A DNA stretch of 64,000 nucleotides from Pseudomonadota bacterium (GTDB lineage: Bacteria > Pseudomonadota > Alphaproteobacteria > Rhodobacterales > Rhodobacteraceae): positions 62,001 to 126,000 of the forward strand of contig JAJZVD010000002.1 of the NCBI GenBank assembly GCA_021845805.1, in the 5' to 3' direction. Position numbers and translations under genes: made by a program. Positions 9,540 to 21,058 of this stretch are shown here, one piece after another; position 1 is the first letter of the stretch; every line of letters begins with the position of its first letter. Under the pieces are notes generated by a model, which was not told the origin of the DNA, searched no databases, and saw only the letters and a list, made by a program, of their open reading frames with translations.

Positions 9540-10295
9540 TCAGGCCTGCCCGCCCGCGATCTCGATCGCCTGGCCGTTCACGCTGTCCGAGCCGGGCGAA
9601 CAGAGCCAGAGCGCGGCAGCGGCGACTTCCTCGGGCGCGATCAGCCGCCCGTGGCGGTTGGCGCCCGTCATCAAGGCGCGCGCCTCTTCGGGTGTGATCC
9701 CGGCGCGGCGGGCGATGCTTTCGCTGTTCTGCAGCACGATGTCGGTATCGGTATAGCCGGGGCAGAGCGCGTTGAAGGTGATGCCGGTGCCCAGGTAATC
9801 CTCGCTGAGCGCGCGGATCAGGCCGATCACCCCGTGCTTCGAGGCGGTGTAGGCCGGGGCCCCCTTCAGCCCGCGCAGGCCCGCAACCGAGGAGACGGCG
9901 ATCACCCGGCCCCAGCCCGCGGCGCGCATGCCGGGCAGGCAGTCACGGATGGTCAGGAAGGCACCGTCGAGATTGGTGGCCATCACCCGGCGCCAGAAGC
10001 TGAGTTCGGTCTTGTGCAGCGCGCGGCCCTCGGCGATGCCCGCATTGGCCACGCAGATGGTGATCGGGCCGTTGCGCCGTGTCGCCGCCTGGATCGCGTT
10101 GGTGATCGAGGCCTCGACGGTCACGTCCATCATGACCGGGGTCAGCCCGTGGATGTCGCCCGCCTGTTCCAGCACCGTCGTGCGGCGTCCGGTGATCGTC
10201 ACCTGCGCGCCGGCCCCGGCCAGCGCCCGTGCGATGGCGAGCCCGATCCCGGTGCCGCCGCCGGTCACCAGCGCATGTCTGCCCTCAAGGCTCAT
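9540..10295 (-). CDS. Short-chain dehydrogenase/reductase (3-hydroxybutyrate dehydrogenase-like)
   Basis: MSLEGRHALVTGGGTGIGLAIARALA...NAGIAEG...AYTASKHGVIGL; TGxxxGxG and YxxxK. Confidence 0.9.
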   Translation of the reverse strand: MSLEGRHALVTGGGTGIGLAIARALAGAGAQVTITGRRTTVLEQAGDIHGLTPVMMDVTVEASITNAIQAATRRNGPITICVANAGIAEGRALHKTELSFWRRVMATNLDGAFLTIRDCLPGMRAAGWGRVIAVSSVAGLRGLKGAPAYTASKHGVIGLIRALSEDYLGTGITFNALCPGYTDTDIVLQNSESIARRAGITPEEARALMTGANRHGRLIAPEEVAAAALWLCSPGSDSVNGQAIEIAGGQA

Positions 10296-10363
10296 CCTGC
10301 GGTCCCCCCTGCAACGGCGCAGAGGGTAGCGGTGTGATCCCCCGCGTCAACGCCCGGCCGCGC

Positions 10364-11689
10364 TCAGGGGTGCCAGCCGTCCGTCAGCGTATTCAGGAAG
10401 GCAACGATATCGCCCGCCTCGGCTTCGGTCAGGGCCGGCGGGTCGCCCGCGCGGCGGTTCAGCGGGGCGTCGGTGCGGTCGATGTTGCCGCGGTATTGCG
10501 GCGGCAGGTCGTTGTAGGCCTCGACCGTGCCATCGGGGCCACGCGGATAGATCCGCGCGGGGCGGGTATCGCGCAGGGCGTAGAATTCGACCGCATCCGA
10601 CAGCTTCGTATAGGCGCCGTTGTGGAAGAACACGCCGCGGGTGGCGACGTTGCGCAGCGTCGGCGTCTTGAACAGGCCGCAGTTGGCGGCCTGGGGCGCA
10701 TCCTTGCGCAGGGGCCCGCAGAGGCCGAGGTCGTGATAGGCCGGGTCGGCATTGGCCGGGATCGCCGGGTTGCGCGGCACGGCCAGGGCCTCGAATTCGA
10801 AATCGGTGAACAGCGGGGGCTTGCCGGTCGCGTCGGGCCGGTCAAGGTGGCAGGCCGCGCAGTTGCCCTTCTTCGGGTCGTCGAAGAGCGCCCGACCGCG
10901 CGCCTCGGCTTCAGTCAGGGTGGCCTTGCCCGCAAGCCAGGCATCGTATTTCGACGAGAACGGGTGGAACGAGGGGTCTTCCGTCTGGAATCGGGCCAGC
11001 GCATAGGCGGCCTCGTCCACCGTCATCCGGTCGTCCTTCAGGATCTGGTCGCCGAAGAACCGGCCAAGCGGCTTGCCATAGGCCGCGCGGATCCTGGCGG
11101 CGAGCGTGGGGATGTCTGCGTTCGCCATCTCGAAGGGTGACAGCAGCGGCCCCTCGGCCTGGTCCTGCAAGGTCTGGGCGCGGCCGTCCCAGAAGAGGCC
11201 GCCGCGGGCGACCATGTTGCCCGAGGTGTCGCCGCTCTTGGCGGCGGCGGGCGCGCGGTTGGCGATCACCAGCTTGGTGATGGCGGTGGCGGGCGAGAAG
11301 GGCACCGTATCGGTGGTTTCCGCGATCTGCATCGGCAGCGCCTCGGCCGCCTCGCTGGTGGCGTTCTCGGGGCCGATGGAAAACGGCGGGGTCAGCGACT
11401 TGTAGGCCAGCGAGGGGACGGTGCGGAAGCCGGGCCGGTCCATTCCCGGGCCGCCCTGTTCCACCACCACCCCGGCCTGAGGGCCGTAGTGGTTGGCGGG
11501 ATCGTGGCAGAAGGCGCAGGACATCGCCCCCGAGGCCGACAGCGAAGGGTCGAAGAACATCTGCCTGCCAAGGGTGGCCACCGCGCTCAGCCCGTCGGCG
11601 TCCGCCGCCGGGACGACCCCGGCGAGGATCAGCCCCGCCAGGGCAACTGCGCGGCGGCCGGACAGGGTAGGGCCGCCGCGGCGCGTCAC
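10364..11689 (-). CDS. Di-haem cytochrome c peroxidase / MauG-family protein
   Basis: Signal-like N-terminus; two CXXCH sites (SCAFCHDP, NCAACHLD); FFDPSLSASGAMSCAFCH. Confidence 0.9.
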   Translation of the reverse strand: MTRRGGPTLSGRRAVALAGLILAGVVPAADADGLSAVATLGRQMFFDPSLSASGAMSCAFCHDPANHYGPQAGVVVEQGGPGMDRPGFRTVPSLAYKSLTPPFSIGPENATSEAAEALPMQIAETTDTVPFSPATAITKLVIANRAPAAAKSGDTSGNMVARGGLFWDGRAQTLQDQAEGPLLSPFEMANADIPTLAARIRAAYGKPLGRFFGDQILKDDRMTVDEAAYALARFQTEDPSFHPFSSKYDAWLAGKATLTEAEARGRALFDDPKKGNCAACHLDRPDATGKPPLFTDFEFEALAVPRNPAIPANADPAYHDLGLCGPLRKDAPQAANCGLFKTPTLRNVATRGVFFHNGAYTKLSDAVEFYALRDTRPARIYPRGPDGTVEAYNDLPPQYRGNIDRTDAPLNRRAGDPPALTEAEAGDIVAFLNTLTDGWHP

Positions 11690-13293
11690 TTGGTCTCGCC
11701 CGTGGCCGGGTCGAGCGTCAGCTTGGCCGCCGTGGGCTTGGCCCAGTCGAACATGCCGTCGATCGAGCCTGCAACCGCATCGAACGAGCCCTGACCAAGC
11801 CGCTGGCCACCCATCCAGTTGTCCTCGATGAAGCGCATGACCGAGCTTTGGTCGGTCACGGTATGGTCGACGTAGTTCACCTTGGCATAGGGCGAGATCA
11901 CCAGGAACGGCATGCGGGTGCCGTAGCCGCAGCGGCCCTGCGCCGGCTGGCCGAACACGCCCGGCAGCGGGGTGCCGGTTTCGCAGGCGGTGCCGTTCAG
12001 CACGTCGTAGCCCTTCACCGGGATGTTCGACGGGTTCACCACATGGTGGGCGTGGTCATACCAGCCGTCCGAGTCGTCATAGGCCACGATGATGGCCGTA
12101 TCCTTCCAGAACGGCGAGGCCTGGACCGCGTTCACCGCCTGAACCACGAACTGCTGTTCGTCCAGCGGGTCCGAATAGCCCGCGTGGCCATCCTGATAGG
12201 CCGGGGCCTTCAGGAACGACACCTGCGGCAGGTTGCCCGCGGCCAGCGCGTCGTACCAGTCGTGCAGGTCGTACTGGTGGTTCGCCCCGCCGTCATTCGC
12301 GGTGCCGATCGCCGCCACCGAGGCGGGCCGCACATGGGTCGGGTTCGCGGTCGAGGGATAGTACTGGAACGGCTCGTGGTGGGGGATGTAGTCGCCCGAC
12401 TTCACGTTGATGATCGACGAGGTGGTCGTGCGCCCGCAGCCGGTGGTGCCGTCGGCGTTCTTCACGGTCAGGTCGAATCCGCCCTCGAAGAAGCCCCAGC
12501 TGATGCCGCGGTCGTTCATCATGTCGCCGATGTTCCGGCCGATCATCAGCCCGGTGGGATACTTCGGGTTCGAGCAGACGTCGCCGGTGGGGTCGAGGTC
12601 GGAGATCATCGTCCAGTTGCCGTTGCCGTCCGGCACGACCCGGCCGCCATCGTAGGTGCCGTCCTTTTCCAGCTTGTAGCCCGGCGGCAGTTGCATGCCG
12701 TTGGTCTGGCCCGACACAAGGTTGATCGCGCCCGGGCTCGAGGGGCCGAAGGTGGTGGAATAGGACGCATCGTTCATCGCGTAGGTCTGCGCGTAGTTCC
12801 AGAGCGCCGTGACGGTATTGCCGTCATAGTAGCCCATCACCTGCCCCTTGGTGCCAAAGGCGCCGGCGCCGTCCTTGGTGCCCTTCCCCGTCATCTTCGG
12901 GAAAAGGTCCATCTTGTAGCCGTTGTAGGCCGCCTGTTCGGCGGTATAGCCGTGGTTCTGGTCGGCGGTGCCCGCCTGCGTGCGGTCCAGCCGGAACGGC
13001 CCGGTCGCGTCGGGGCCATTCGCGGCGCCCGCGTTGGGATTGGTGTCCAGCAGCCCGGCATGGGCCAGCGTGTCGATGTCGGCGGGGGTGTCGGCCTTGG
13101 CGGTGAAGGAGGGCTCTCCGTCCGGGTTCGCGGCCTTCGGGTAGGTGGCGAAGTAGTGATCGAAGGACACGTTTTCCTGGAAGATCACCACCAGATGCTT
13201 GATCGGGGTGGCGGTCTCTGCCAGCGCCGGGCCTGCGGCAAGCGCAAGCGCGCTGCAGGCAGCGGACAAGAGGTAGGGGTGCGGTCTGGGCAT
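11686..13293 (-). CDS. Phosphoesterase family protein (phospholipase C / AcpA-type acid phosphatase), secreted
   Basis: MPRPHPYLLSAACSALALAAGPALAETATPIKHLVVIFQENVSFDHYFATYP...; IVAYDDSDGWYDH. 4-nt overlap with the downstream peroxidase gene. Confidence 0.88.
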   Translation of the reverse strand: MPRPHPYLLSAACSALALAAGPALAETATPIKHLVVIFQENVSFDHYFATYPKAANPDGEPSFTAKADTPADIDTLAHAGLLDTNPNAGAANGPDATGPFRLDRTQAGTADQNHGYTAEQAAYNGYKMDLFPKMTGKGTKDGAGAFGTKGQVMGYYDGNTVTALWNYAQTYAMNDASYSTTFGPSSPGAINLVSGQTNGMQLPPGYKLEKDGTYDGGRVVPDGNGNWTMISDLDPTGDVCSNPKYPTGLMIGRNIGDMMNDRGISWGFFEGGFDLTVKNADGTTGCGRTTTSSIINVKSGDYIPHHEPFQYYPSTANPTHVRPASVAAIGTANDGGANHQYDLHDWYDALAAGNLPQVSFLKAPAYQDGHAGYSDPLDEQQFVVQAVNAVQASPFWKDTAIIVAYDDSDGWYDHAHHVVNPSNIPVKGYDVLNGTACETGTPLPGVFGQPAQGRCGYGTRMPFLVISPYAKVNYVDHTVTDQSSVMRFIEDNWMGGQRLGQGSFDAVAGSIDGMFDWAKPTAAKLTLDPATGETK

Positions 13294-13381
13294 CACGGTC
13301 TCCTTGGCGGGCGGTGTCACTGCGGCCTGCCCGAGGAATGTGACACAGGGGTTAAACCCGATCGTCACGTTTGCGTGAGGC

Positions 13382-14089
13382 TCACGGATCGGGTTCGCTT
13401 GACGGTTGCACGATCGGCGCCGGCCCCGGCGCGGTGTCGGCCGTGGCCTGTGGCAGCGGCCCGGTCACCGGCATCGGCCCGCCCGGGCTGTCGGCCACCG
13501 GATCGACCGTTTCGCCCGGCGCCCCGGCCGCGGCCTCGGGCTGGCCAAGGTTGTAGCTGACCAGCCCGAGTTGCCGGGCGGCGCCCAGCGACAGGATCTC
13601 GCTGTCGAGTCCGAGCGGCGCCTGATAGCGCCGGATGGCGGCACGGGTCGCTGCGTCCATCGCCCCGGTCAGCGCCCCGCTGTAATAGCCCCGCGCCAGC
13701 AGCGCCCGCTGCAGGGCGCCCAGAAAGGCGGGCGTCATCAGGGCGGGGCAGGGGCTGCGGAACCAGACTTGCGAGCGGTCCTTGACGATCCGCTGGCGGC
13801 TGACCGTCTGATAGACCGCGGGCACTGCCGGATGCCCCGCCGTGGCGGGCCGCGCGGCCGAGACCATCTCATGCGTGGTCGCGGTCTCGAACACCGCGGG
13901 GGTGACGGCATCGGCCCAGCATTCGCCCGGTTTCGCCGAGGGCGGGCGGTCGGCGCCGGAATGGATCAGCGTGGGCTCCAGCGAGGCGGGCCCCAGGGCG
14001 TCCGGCTTCAGCAACGGGTCGCCCGGCGCCCCGTCGACACAGGCGCCAAGCGCCAGAACGAGGCCCAGACGGGCAATGGCACGAAACAT
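13382..14089 (-). CDS. Putative lipoprotein with peptidoglycan-binding (PG_binding_1-like) domain
   Basis: Lipobox-like LALGAC; LQRALLARGYYSGALTGAMDAATRAAIRRYQ. Confidence 0.78.
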   Translation of the reverse strand: MFRAIARLGLVLALGACVDGAPGDPLLKPDALGPASLEPTLIHSGADRPPSAKPGECWADAVTPAVFETATTHEMVSAARPATAGHPAVPAVYQTVSRQRIVKDRSQVWFRSPCPALMTPAFLGALQRALLARGYYSGALTGAMDAATRAAIRRYQAPLGLDSEILSLGAARQLGLVSYNLGQPEAAAGAPGETVDPVADSPGGPMPVTGPLPQATADTAPGPAPIVQPSSEPDP

Positions 14090-14155
14090 GCGGGCGGAAC
14101 TCCTGCCGGATTTGCGGCAGGTTAGCGGCTTCGCCGGGGACCGGGAAGAGGCGCC

Positions 14156-14764
14156 TTATGACCGCTTGCCCGTGGCGAAGCGGGTGTTGAAGGCAGCGGT
14201 GCTGTTGGCGTGCGGATAGGGCTGGTCGGGCACCGGCACACCCAGATGCGCACAGAGCGGCCCCCAGCCGTCGCCGATCCGGTGGACCAAGAGCCGCGCC
14301 GGCGGCACCGTGGCCAGCACGTCTTCGACATGGGCGCGGTAGACGGCCAGCGCATGCGCGCGGTCGTCGGGGCGGCCGTCGAAGACCTGCATCACCACCA
14401 TCCGCCCGGTCGTGGCGGCCTCTGTCTCGGGCAGGATGCGCGGCAGGATCGTGGTGGAAAAGCTGTTCCACCAGCTTTCGGGCGTCCGCCAGGTCAGCAG
14501 AACCCTGGCCTCGGGGTAGGCCGCGATCAACTCGCGCCAATAGGCGGCCGAGGGCCAGTCGACGCAGGCCGCATAGCCGTCGAAGAGGGCGCCCCAATCC
14601 GGTGCCCCGCCGCGCAGCAGCGCGCGCCAGCGGTCCTTCTGCAGGTCATGCGCGATGACCTCGAACATGTGATGGCAGGGGCCGAAGCCCAGGATCGTCA
14701 GCGCCTCGCGCATCGAATCCGTCCCGGTGCGGCCGAAGCCCGCGCCGATCACCTTCAGTGTCAT
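14156..14764 (-). CDS. Sulfotransferase family protein
   Basis: MTLKVIGAGFGRTGTDSMREALTILGFGPCHHMFEV...; PAPS-binding GFGRTGT pattern. Confidence 0.87.
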   Translation of the reverse strand: MTLKVIGAGFGRTGTDSMREALTILGFGPCHHMFEVIAHDLQKDRWRALLRGGAPDWGALFDGYAACVDWPSAAYWRELIAAYPEARVLLTWRTPESWWNSFSTTILPRILPETEAATTGRMVVMQVFDGRPDDRAHALAVYRAHVEDVLATVPPARLLVHRIGDGWGPLCAHLGVPVPDQPYPHANSTAAFNTRFATGKRS

Positions 14765-14876
14765 GCCGTTCCCCCCCGGGGTGATCGCTCTGCGCGCGCG
14801 ACCAGAGTGGCCGCGCGGCACGAGTCGGGCAAGGGGGGTGGAAGGCCGCCCGCACCTCGGCTAGATAACGCACTGA

Positions 14877-15227
<351 letters not shown>

Positions 15228-15244
15228 GCGACCGGCCGGGGCGC

Positions 15245-15306
15245 GGGGGGCGCTGCCCCCCGTCGGCTGCGCCGACTCCCCCCGGGATATTTGCGGACAG
15301 AAAATG
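15245..15306 (+). repeat. Dispersed hairpin repeat, copy C
   Basis: GGGGGGC-GCT-GCCCCCC plus GTCGGC-TGC-GCCGAC, then CCCCCCGGGATATTTGCGGACAGAAAATG; between convergent fdx and purD. Confidence 0.85.
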
Positions 15307-15318
15307 AGGGCGGGCGGG

Positions 15319-16581
15319 TCAGAGGGCCCGCCAGCCGATGTCGCTGCGGCAGAACCCGTCCGGCCAGTCGATCTCTGCGACCATGGCATAGGCGGCCTCG
15401 CGCGCGGCGCGCAGCGTCTCGGCCCGGGCGGTGACGTTCAGGACGCGCCCGCCGGTGGCGACCATCGCGCCATCCTTCCGTGCGGTGCCCGCGTGGAACA
15501 CCATGTGGCGCGAATCCTCGGGCAGCGCGTCGAGGCCGCGGATGGGCGTGCCCCTGTCATGATCGCCGGGATAGCCGCGGGCCGCCATCACCACGGTCAG
15601 GGCGTGATCCTCGGCCCAGTTCACCCGGGCCTCGGCCAGCCGCCCTTCGGCGCAGGCCAGAAGCAGGTCGAGCGTCTGCGCGCCCAGCCGCATCATCAGC
15701 ACCTGGGCCTCGGGGTCGCCGAAGCGGACGTTGTATTCCACCAGCCGGGCGCGGCCCCGGTCGATCATCAGCCCGGCGTAGAGCACACCCGTGTAGGGCA
15801 TGCCGCGCCGCGCCATCTCGGCGACCGTGGGTTTCACGATCTCGTCCAGCACCTGCGCCTGGATCGCGGGGGTCAGCACCGGGGCGGGCGAATAGGCGCC
15901 CATGCCGCCGGTGTTGGGGCCGGTGTCGCCGTCGCCCACGCGCTTGTGGTCCTGCGCGGTGCCGACGGGCAGCACGTCGGTGCCGTCGCAGAGGATGAAG
16001 AAACTGGCCTCTTCGCCCGGCATGAAGTCCTCGATCACCACTTCGGCCCCGGCGGCGCCGAGGCTGCCTGCGAACATGTCGGTGACGGCGGCCTCGGCCT
16101 CGGCCAGGGTCATGGCCACCACCACGCCCTTGCCCGCGGCCAGGCCATCGGCCTTGACGACGATGGGCGCGCCCTTCGCGCGGACGTAGGCCAGTGCCGG
16201 GGCGGCCTCGGTGAAGCGCGCCCAGGCCGCTGTGGGGGCGCCGCAGGCGTCGCAGATGTCCTTCGTGAAGGCCTTCGAGGCTTCGAGCCGCGCCGCCGCC
16301 GCCGAGGGCCCGAAGGCGAGGACCCCCGCCGCGGCCAGCGCATCGGCCACGCCCGCGGCCAGCGGCGCCTCGGGGCCGATCACCACGAAGTCGATGGCGT
16401 GGGTTTCACAGAAGGCGACCACCGCCGCGCCGTCGAGGATGTCGAGCGCCGCGCATTCGGCGACGCCCGCGATCCCGGCATTGCCAGGCGCCACGATCAG
16501 CCTGTCGCATTTGGGGTTCTGCGCTATCGCCCATGCCAGCGCATGTTCGCGCCCGCCGCCGCCCAGCACCAGGATGTTCAT
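15319..16581 (-). CDS. purD: Phosphoribosylamine--glycine ligase
   Basis: [25 protein letters not shown]...[14 protein letters not shown]...[17 protein letters not shown]-grasp. Confidence 0.97.
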   Translation of the reverse strand: MNILVLGGGGREHALAWAIAQNPKCDRLIVAPGNAGIAGVAECAALDILDGAAVVAFCETHAIDFVVIGPEAPLAAGVADALAAAGVLAFGPSAAAARLEASKAFTKDICDACGAPTAAWARFTEAAPALAYVRAKGAPIVVKADGLAAGKGVVVAMTLAEAEAAVTDMFAGSLGAAGAEVVIEDFMPGEEASFFILCDGTDVLPVGTAQDHKRVGDGDTGPNTGGMGAYSPAPVLTPAIQAQVLDEIVKPTVAEMARRGMPYTGVLYAGLMIDRGRARLVEYNVRFGDPEAQVLMMRLGAQTLDLLLACAEGRLAEARVNWAEDHALTVVMAARGYPGDHDRGTPIRGLDALPEDSRHMVFHAGTARKDGAMVATGGRVLNVTARAETLRAAREAAYAMVAEIDWPDGFCRSDIGWRAL

Positions 16582-16650
16582 CGGCCCGCACCCTTTCCCT
16601 CGGTTTCCCGGCGTCATAAGGTCAGCGGGCCCCGATCACAAGCGAACCCG

Positions 16651-18195
16651 ATGTCCGACCTGTTCGAAGATGCCGCCCCCGCCCCCGGAAACGCGCCGGA
16701 ATTCACCGTCTCGGAACTGTCCGGAGCGGTCAGACGGGTGATCGAGGGGGAATTCGGTCTGGTCCGCGTGCGCGGCGAGGTGGGGCGGGTGTCGCGCCCG
16801 GCCTCGGGGCATCTTTATTTCGACCTGAAGGACGACCGCGCGGTGATCGCCGCCGTCACCTGGAAGGGGCAGGCCGCCCGGCTGACCGCCCGCCCCGAAG
16901 AGGGGATGGAGGTGATCGCCACCGGTCGGCTGACCACGTTTCCCGGGCAGTCCAAGTACCAGCTGATCGTCGATGACGTGGTGCTCGCGGGGGCGGGTGC
17001 GCTGATGGCGATGCTGGAGAAGCGCAAGGCGCAACTGGCGGCCGAAGGGTTGTTCGACGCCGCCCGCAAGATGCCCATCCCCTATCTGCCCGAGGTGATC
17101 GGGGTCGTCACCTCGCCCTCGGGCGCGGTGATCCGCGACATCCTGCACCGGCTGCGTGACCGCTTTCCGCGCCGGGTGCTGATCTGGCCGGTGGCGGTGC
17201 AGGGCGAGAAATGCGCCCCCGAGGTGGCCGCGGCCATCGCGGGGTTCAACGCGCTGCCGCCGGGCGGGGCGATCCCGCGGCCCGACGTGCTGATCGTGGC
17301 GCGTGGTGGCGGCAGTCTGGAGGACCTCTGGGGCTTCAACGAAGAGATCGTGGTGCGGGCGGCCGCCGCCAGCCGCATTCCCCTGATCTCGGCCGTGGGG
17401 CACGAGACCGACACCACCCTGATCGACTTTGCCGCGGACCTGCGGGCGCCGACGCCCACCGCCGCGGCGGAGCTGGCGGTGCCCGTGCGGCTGGAACTGA
17501 TCGCCACGCTCGATGCGCTGGGCGCGCGGCAGAGCCACGCGCTGATGCAGGGGCTGACCCGCCGCGGGCAGCGCCTGCGCGATCTGGGGCGCGCGCTGCC
17601 GCGGCCCGAGGCGCTGACGGCTCCGGCCTCGCAGCGGCTGGATCTGCTGGCCGAGCGGCTGCCGAACGCGCTGGCGCAGGTGGCGGCGCGCAAGCGGACG
17701 GCCTTTGCCGAACGGGCGGCGCATGTCCGGCCGCGGCTGCTGGCCGATCTGGCCGCGCGCCTGCGCGACCGTCTGGGCGACCGCGCGGCGCGGCTTGCGC
17801 CCGCGCTGGCCCGCGGCACGGAAGGCGCCGCGCGCGACCATGCCCGTCTGGCCGCCCGGTTGCGCCCCGAGGCGCTGGCGCGCGCCACGGCCGAGCGCCG
17901 CCGCAGCTTCGACGCGCTGTCGGCCCGGCTGGAGCGGGTTGCCGCGGCGCAGACCGAGGGCTGGCGCGCCCGGCTCGGGGCGCTGGACCGGATGCGGCAG
18001 ACGCTGGGCTATACCGAAACGCTGAAACGCGGCTTTGCCGTGGTGCGGGCGGGGGCGGCCATCGTCACCACGAAAGCCGCCGCCGAGGCCGCCCCCGCGC
18101 TGGAAATCGAGTTCCAGGACGGGCGGCTGCTGCTGGGGCCGCGCGCCGCGAAGAAGGCGAAGGACGAGCCGCCGACGCAGGGCAGCCTGTTCTAG
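16651..18195 (+). CDS. xseA: Exodeoxyribonuclease VII large subunit
   Basis: [62 protein letters not shown]...[23 protein letters not shown]...[14 protein letters not shown]-type motif. Start corrected from track (15304). Confidence 0.96.
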   Translation: MSDLFEDAAPAPGNAPEFTVSELSGAVRRVIEGEFGLVRVRGEVGRVSRPASGHLYFDLKDDRAVIAAVTWKGQAARLTARPEEGMEVIATGRLTTFPGQSKYQLIVDDVVLAGAGALMAMLEKRKAQLAAEGLFDAARKMPIPYLPEVIGVVTSPSGAVIRDILHRLRDRFPRRVLIWPVAVQGEKCAPEVAAAIAGFNALPPGGAIPRPDVLIVARGGGSLEDLWGFNEEIVVRAAAASRIPLISAVGHETDTTLIDFAADLRAPTPTAAAELAVPVRLELIATLDALGARQSHALMQGLTRRGQRLRDLGRALPRPEALTAPASQRLDLLAERLPNALAQVAARKRTAFAERAAHVRPRLLADLAARLRDRLGDRAARLAPALARGTEGAARDHARLAARLRPEALARATAERRRSFDALSARLERVAAAQTEGWRARLGALDRMRQTLGYTETLKRGFAVVRAGAAIVTTKAAAEAAPALEIEFQDGRLLLGPRAAKKAKDEPPTQGSLF

Positions 18196-18216
18196 GCGAC
18201 CCCGCAGGGCGGTCGC

Positions 18217-19266
18217 TCAGCCAAGCCGCTTGCCGCTGGCCGCGTCGAACAGATGCACCGCCGCGGGATCGGCCGTCAGCGTCAGCGTGTCGCCTAGATC
18301 GGATTCGACCGGTTGCGCACAGACGACCGACTGGCCGCCCACCGTGCCATGCACCAACCGCTGTGCGCCCAGTTCCTCGACATAGGCCACGTTCATCAGC
18401 AGCGCGCCCTCGGCCCCGGGGCGGGTGCGTTGCAGATCCTCGGGGCGCAGGCCCAGCGTCACCTTGCCATCCGCGGCCCCGGGGGCGGGCAGGCTTGCGC
18501 CGCCCAGCCGGACCCGGCCGCCCGACACCTCGGCTTGCAGCAGGTTCATGGCGGGCGAGCCGATGAAGGCCGCCACGAAGGTCGAGGCGGGCTTGCGGTA
18601 GACCTCCAGCGGGGTGCCGACCTGCTCGATCCGGCCGCCGTTCAGCACCACAAGCCGGTGGGCCAGCGTCATCGCCTCCAACTGGTCATGGGTGACGTAG
18701 ATCGAGGTCGTGCCCAGCCGCGCCTGCAACTGCTTGATCTCGCCGCGCATCTGCACGCGCAGCTTGGCGTCGAGGTTCGACAGCGGCTCGTCGAACAGGA
18801 AGGCCGCCGGTTCGCGCACGATGGCGCGCCCCATGGCCACCCGCTGGCGCTGGCCGCCCGAGAGCGCGCGCGGCTTGCGGTCGAGGAAGCCGCCGATCTC
18901 GAGGATCTTCGCCGCCTCGGCCACCCGGCGGGCGATCTCGTCCTTCGGCACGCCGCGGTTCTTCAGGCCATAGGCAAGGTTTTCACGCACCGACATGTGC
19001 GGATAAAGCGCGTAGTTCTGGAACACCATCGCGATGTCGCGTTCGGCGGGCTCGACCTGGTTGACCACCCGGTTGCCGATCTTCACGGCGCCAGAGCTGA
19101 TGGTTTCCAGCCCGGCGATCATGCGCAGCAGGGTGGACTTGCCACAGCCCGAGGGGCCGACCAGCACCAGAAACTCGCCATCGGCAATCGCGAGGTCGAT
19201 CGCATGCACGGCGGTGACCCCGCCTGCGTAGGTCTTGCCGACGCTTTCGAGCGTGATCGCGGCCAT
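18217..19266 (-). CDS. ugpC: sn-glycerol-3-phosphate ABC transporter ATP-binding protein
   Basis: [54 protein letters not shown]...; MalK/UgpC-type with C-terminal regulatory domain. Confidence 0.93.
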   Translation of the reverse strand: MAAITLESVGKTYAGGVTAVHAIDLAIADGEFLVLVGPSGCGKSTLLRMIAGLETISSGAVKIGNRVVNQVEPAERDIAMVFQNYALYPHMSVRENLAYGLKNRGVPKDEIARRVAEAAKILEIGGFLDRKPRALSGGQRQRVAMGRAIVREPAAFLFDEPLSNLDAKLRVQMRGEIKQLQARLGTTSIYVTHDQLEAMTLAHRLVVLNGGRIEQVGTPLEVYRKPASTFVAAFIGSPAMNLLQAEVSGGRVRLGGASLPAPGAADGKVTLGLRPEDLQRTRPGAEGALLMNVAYVEELGAQRLVHGTVGGQSVVCAQPVESDLGDTLTLTADPAAVHLFDAASGKRLG

Positions 19267-20115
19267 TTACTTCTCCGTCTCGATCAGGCCCTTCACGAAG
19301 AGCCGTTGCATGAAGATCACCACCAGCACGGGCGGCACCATGGCCAGCACGACGGTGGCCATGATGAAGTTCCATTCCGGCTGCTGGTCGGCGATGTCGG
19401 CCATCCGCTTGATGCCCAGGACGATGGTGTAGTGGTCGGTCCCGGTGGTCACCAGCAGCGGCCAGAGGTACTGGTTCCAGCCGTAGATGAAGAGGATCAC
19501 GAACAGCGCCGCGATGTTGGTGCGCGACAGCGGCAGCAGGATGTCCCAGAAGAACTTCATGGGCCCGGCGCCGTCGATCCGCGCGGCCTCCATCAGCTCT
19601 TCGGGGATGGTCAGGAACACCTGGCGGAACAGGAAGGTGGCGGTGGCCGAGGCGATCAGTGGAACCGTCAGGCCCGCGTAGGTGTTCAGCATCCCCAGTT
19701 CGGCCACCACCTTGTAGGTCGGCAGGATGCGCACCTCGACCGGCAGCATCAGGGTGACGAAGATCAGCCAGAAGGCGATCATCCGGCCGGGAAAGCGGAA
19801 ATAGACGATGGCGAAGGCCGAGATGATCGAGATGGCGATCTTTCCGATCGAGATCGACAGCGCCATGATCAGGCTGTTGCCCAGCATCAGCCAGAGCGGC
19901 GGCGCCCCCGACGAGGCGAGCCCCTGGGTCATCATCGCCGAATAGTTCCGGATCGTGTCATGCCCGGGCAGAAGCGGGATCAGACCCGACAGGAAATCGT
20001 TCTGCCCGTGGGTCGAGGCGATCAGCGCGATGTAGACCGGGAAGGCGACGAAGGCCACGCCCAGGATCAGCACCAGATGCGCCAGAAGGTTCAGGAAGCG
20101 GCGGTTTTCGACCAT
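19267..20115 (-). CDS. ugpE: sn-glycerol-3-phosphate ABC transporter permease
   Basis: MVENRRFLNLLAHLVLILGVAFVAFPVYIALIASTHGQNDFL...EAARIDGAGPMKFFWDILLPLSRTN. Confidence 0.92.
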   Translation of the reverse strand: MVENRRFLNLLAHLVLILGVAFVAFPVYIALIASTHGQNDFLSGLIPLLPGHDTIRNYSAMMTQGLASSGAPPLWLMLGNSLIMALSISIGKIAISIISAFAIVYFRFPGRMIAFWLIFVTLMLPVEVRILPTYKVVAELGMLNTYAGLTVPLIASATATFLFRQVFLTIPEELMEAARIDGAGPMKFFWDILLPLSRTNIAALFVILFIYGWNQYLWPLLVTTGTDHYTIVLGIKRMADIADQQPEWNFIMATVVLAMVPPVLVVIFMQRLFVKGLIETEK

Positions 20116-20122
20116 GGCGTCC

Positions 20123-21007
20123 TCAGTATTGCACGCGGCGTTCGACCCAGGCGAACTGGACGACGGTCAGCGCGATGACGATGAACAGCAGCACCACCGA
20201 CTGCGCCGAGGAAGACCCCAGGTTCAGCCCGATGAAGCCGTCGTTGAACACCTTGTAGACCAGGATGTTCGTCGATCCGGCGGGGCCGCCCTGCGTGGTG
20301 GCGTGGATCGTCGCGAAGGTGTTGAACATCGCATAGACGAAGTTCACCACCAGCAGGAAGAACGTGGTCGGCGACAGCAGGGGCAGCGTGATGGTCCAGA
20401 ACCGCTTGGCCGGGCCCGCGCCGTCGATCGCCGCCGCCTCGCGCAGGCTGGCGGGGATGGATTGCAGCCCTGCCACGAAGAACAGGAAGTTGTAGCTGAT
20501 CTGGTTCCAGCTGGCTGCCAGAATCACCAGGATCATCGCATCGGTGCCGTGCAGCCCGTGGTTCCAGTCATAGCCCACCATGTGCAGCAGGTAGGGGAAG
20601 ATCCCGATCGTGGGGTTGAACATGAACCACCACATCACCCCCGACACGGCCGGGGCCACCGCATAGGGCCACACGAGCAGCGTCGTGTAGACCGTGGCGG
20701 ATTTCACCATCCGGTCCACCGCCAGCGCCAGCAGCAGCGCGAGCCCCAGCGAGACGGCCGTCACCCCCAGCGTGAAGACCACCGTCACCTTCAGCGCGTT
20801 CAGGTACTCCGGGTCGGCAAAAAGGGTCTGATAGTTCTGGAACCCGACCCAGGTCGTGGACAGACCGAAGGCGTCCTCCTGTTCGAAGCTCTGGATCACC
20901 GCCTGCGCGGCCGGCCACATGAAGAAGACCAGCGTCACCGCAAGCTGCGGCGCGATCAGCAGGTAGGGCAGGGTCCGGTGGCGGAAGGTGTTGCGTTTGG
21001 TGCTCAT
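20123..21007 (-). CDS. ugpA: sn-glycerol-3-phosphate ABC transporter permease
   Basis: [41 protein letters not shown]...[25 protein letters not shown]. Confidence 0.92.
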   Translation of the reverse strand: MSTKRNTFRHRTLPYLLIAPQLAVTLVFFMWPAAQAVIQSFEQEDAFGLSTTWVGFQNYQTLFADPEYLNALKVTVVFTLGVTAVSLGLALLLALAVDRMVKSATVYTTLLVWPYAVAPAVSGVMWWFMFNPTIGIFPYLLHMVGYDWNHGLHGTDAMILVILAASWNQISYNFLFFVAGLQSIPASLREAAAIDGAGPAKRFWTITLPLLSPTTFFLLVVNFVYAMFNTFATIHATTQGGPAGSTNILVYKVFNDGFIGLNLGSSSAQSVVLLFIVIALTVVQFAWVERRVQY

Positions 21008-21058
21008 CGGGCGGGGTCACCTGTTGGGCGGTCGCGCGGACCGGCCGAAATGGCAGAG

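Noticed and set aside
15304-18195. 963-aa ORF starting at the ATG of hairpin repeat copy C
   Set aside because: The upstream part is antisense to purD; the xseA reading starts at 16651. The repeat's invariant ATG does not begin a supported gene at any of the five copies.
18197-18217. GCGACC...GGTCGC inverted repeat between convergent xseA and ugpC
   Set aside because: Short stem without a U-tract; could be a weak terminator but is not distinguishable from GC background.
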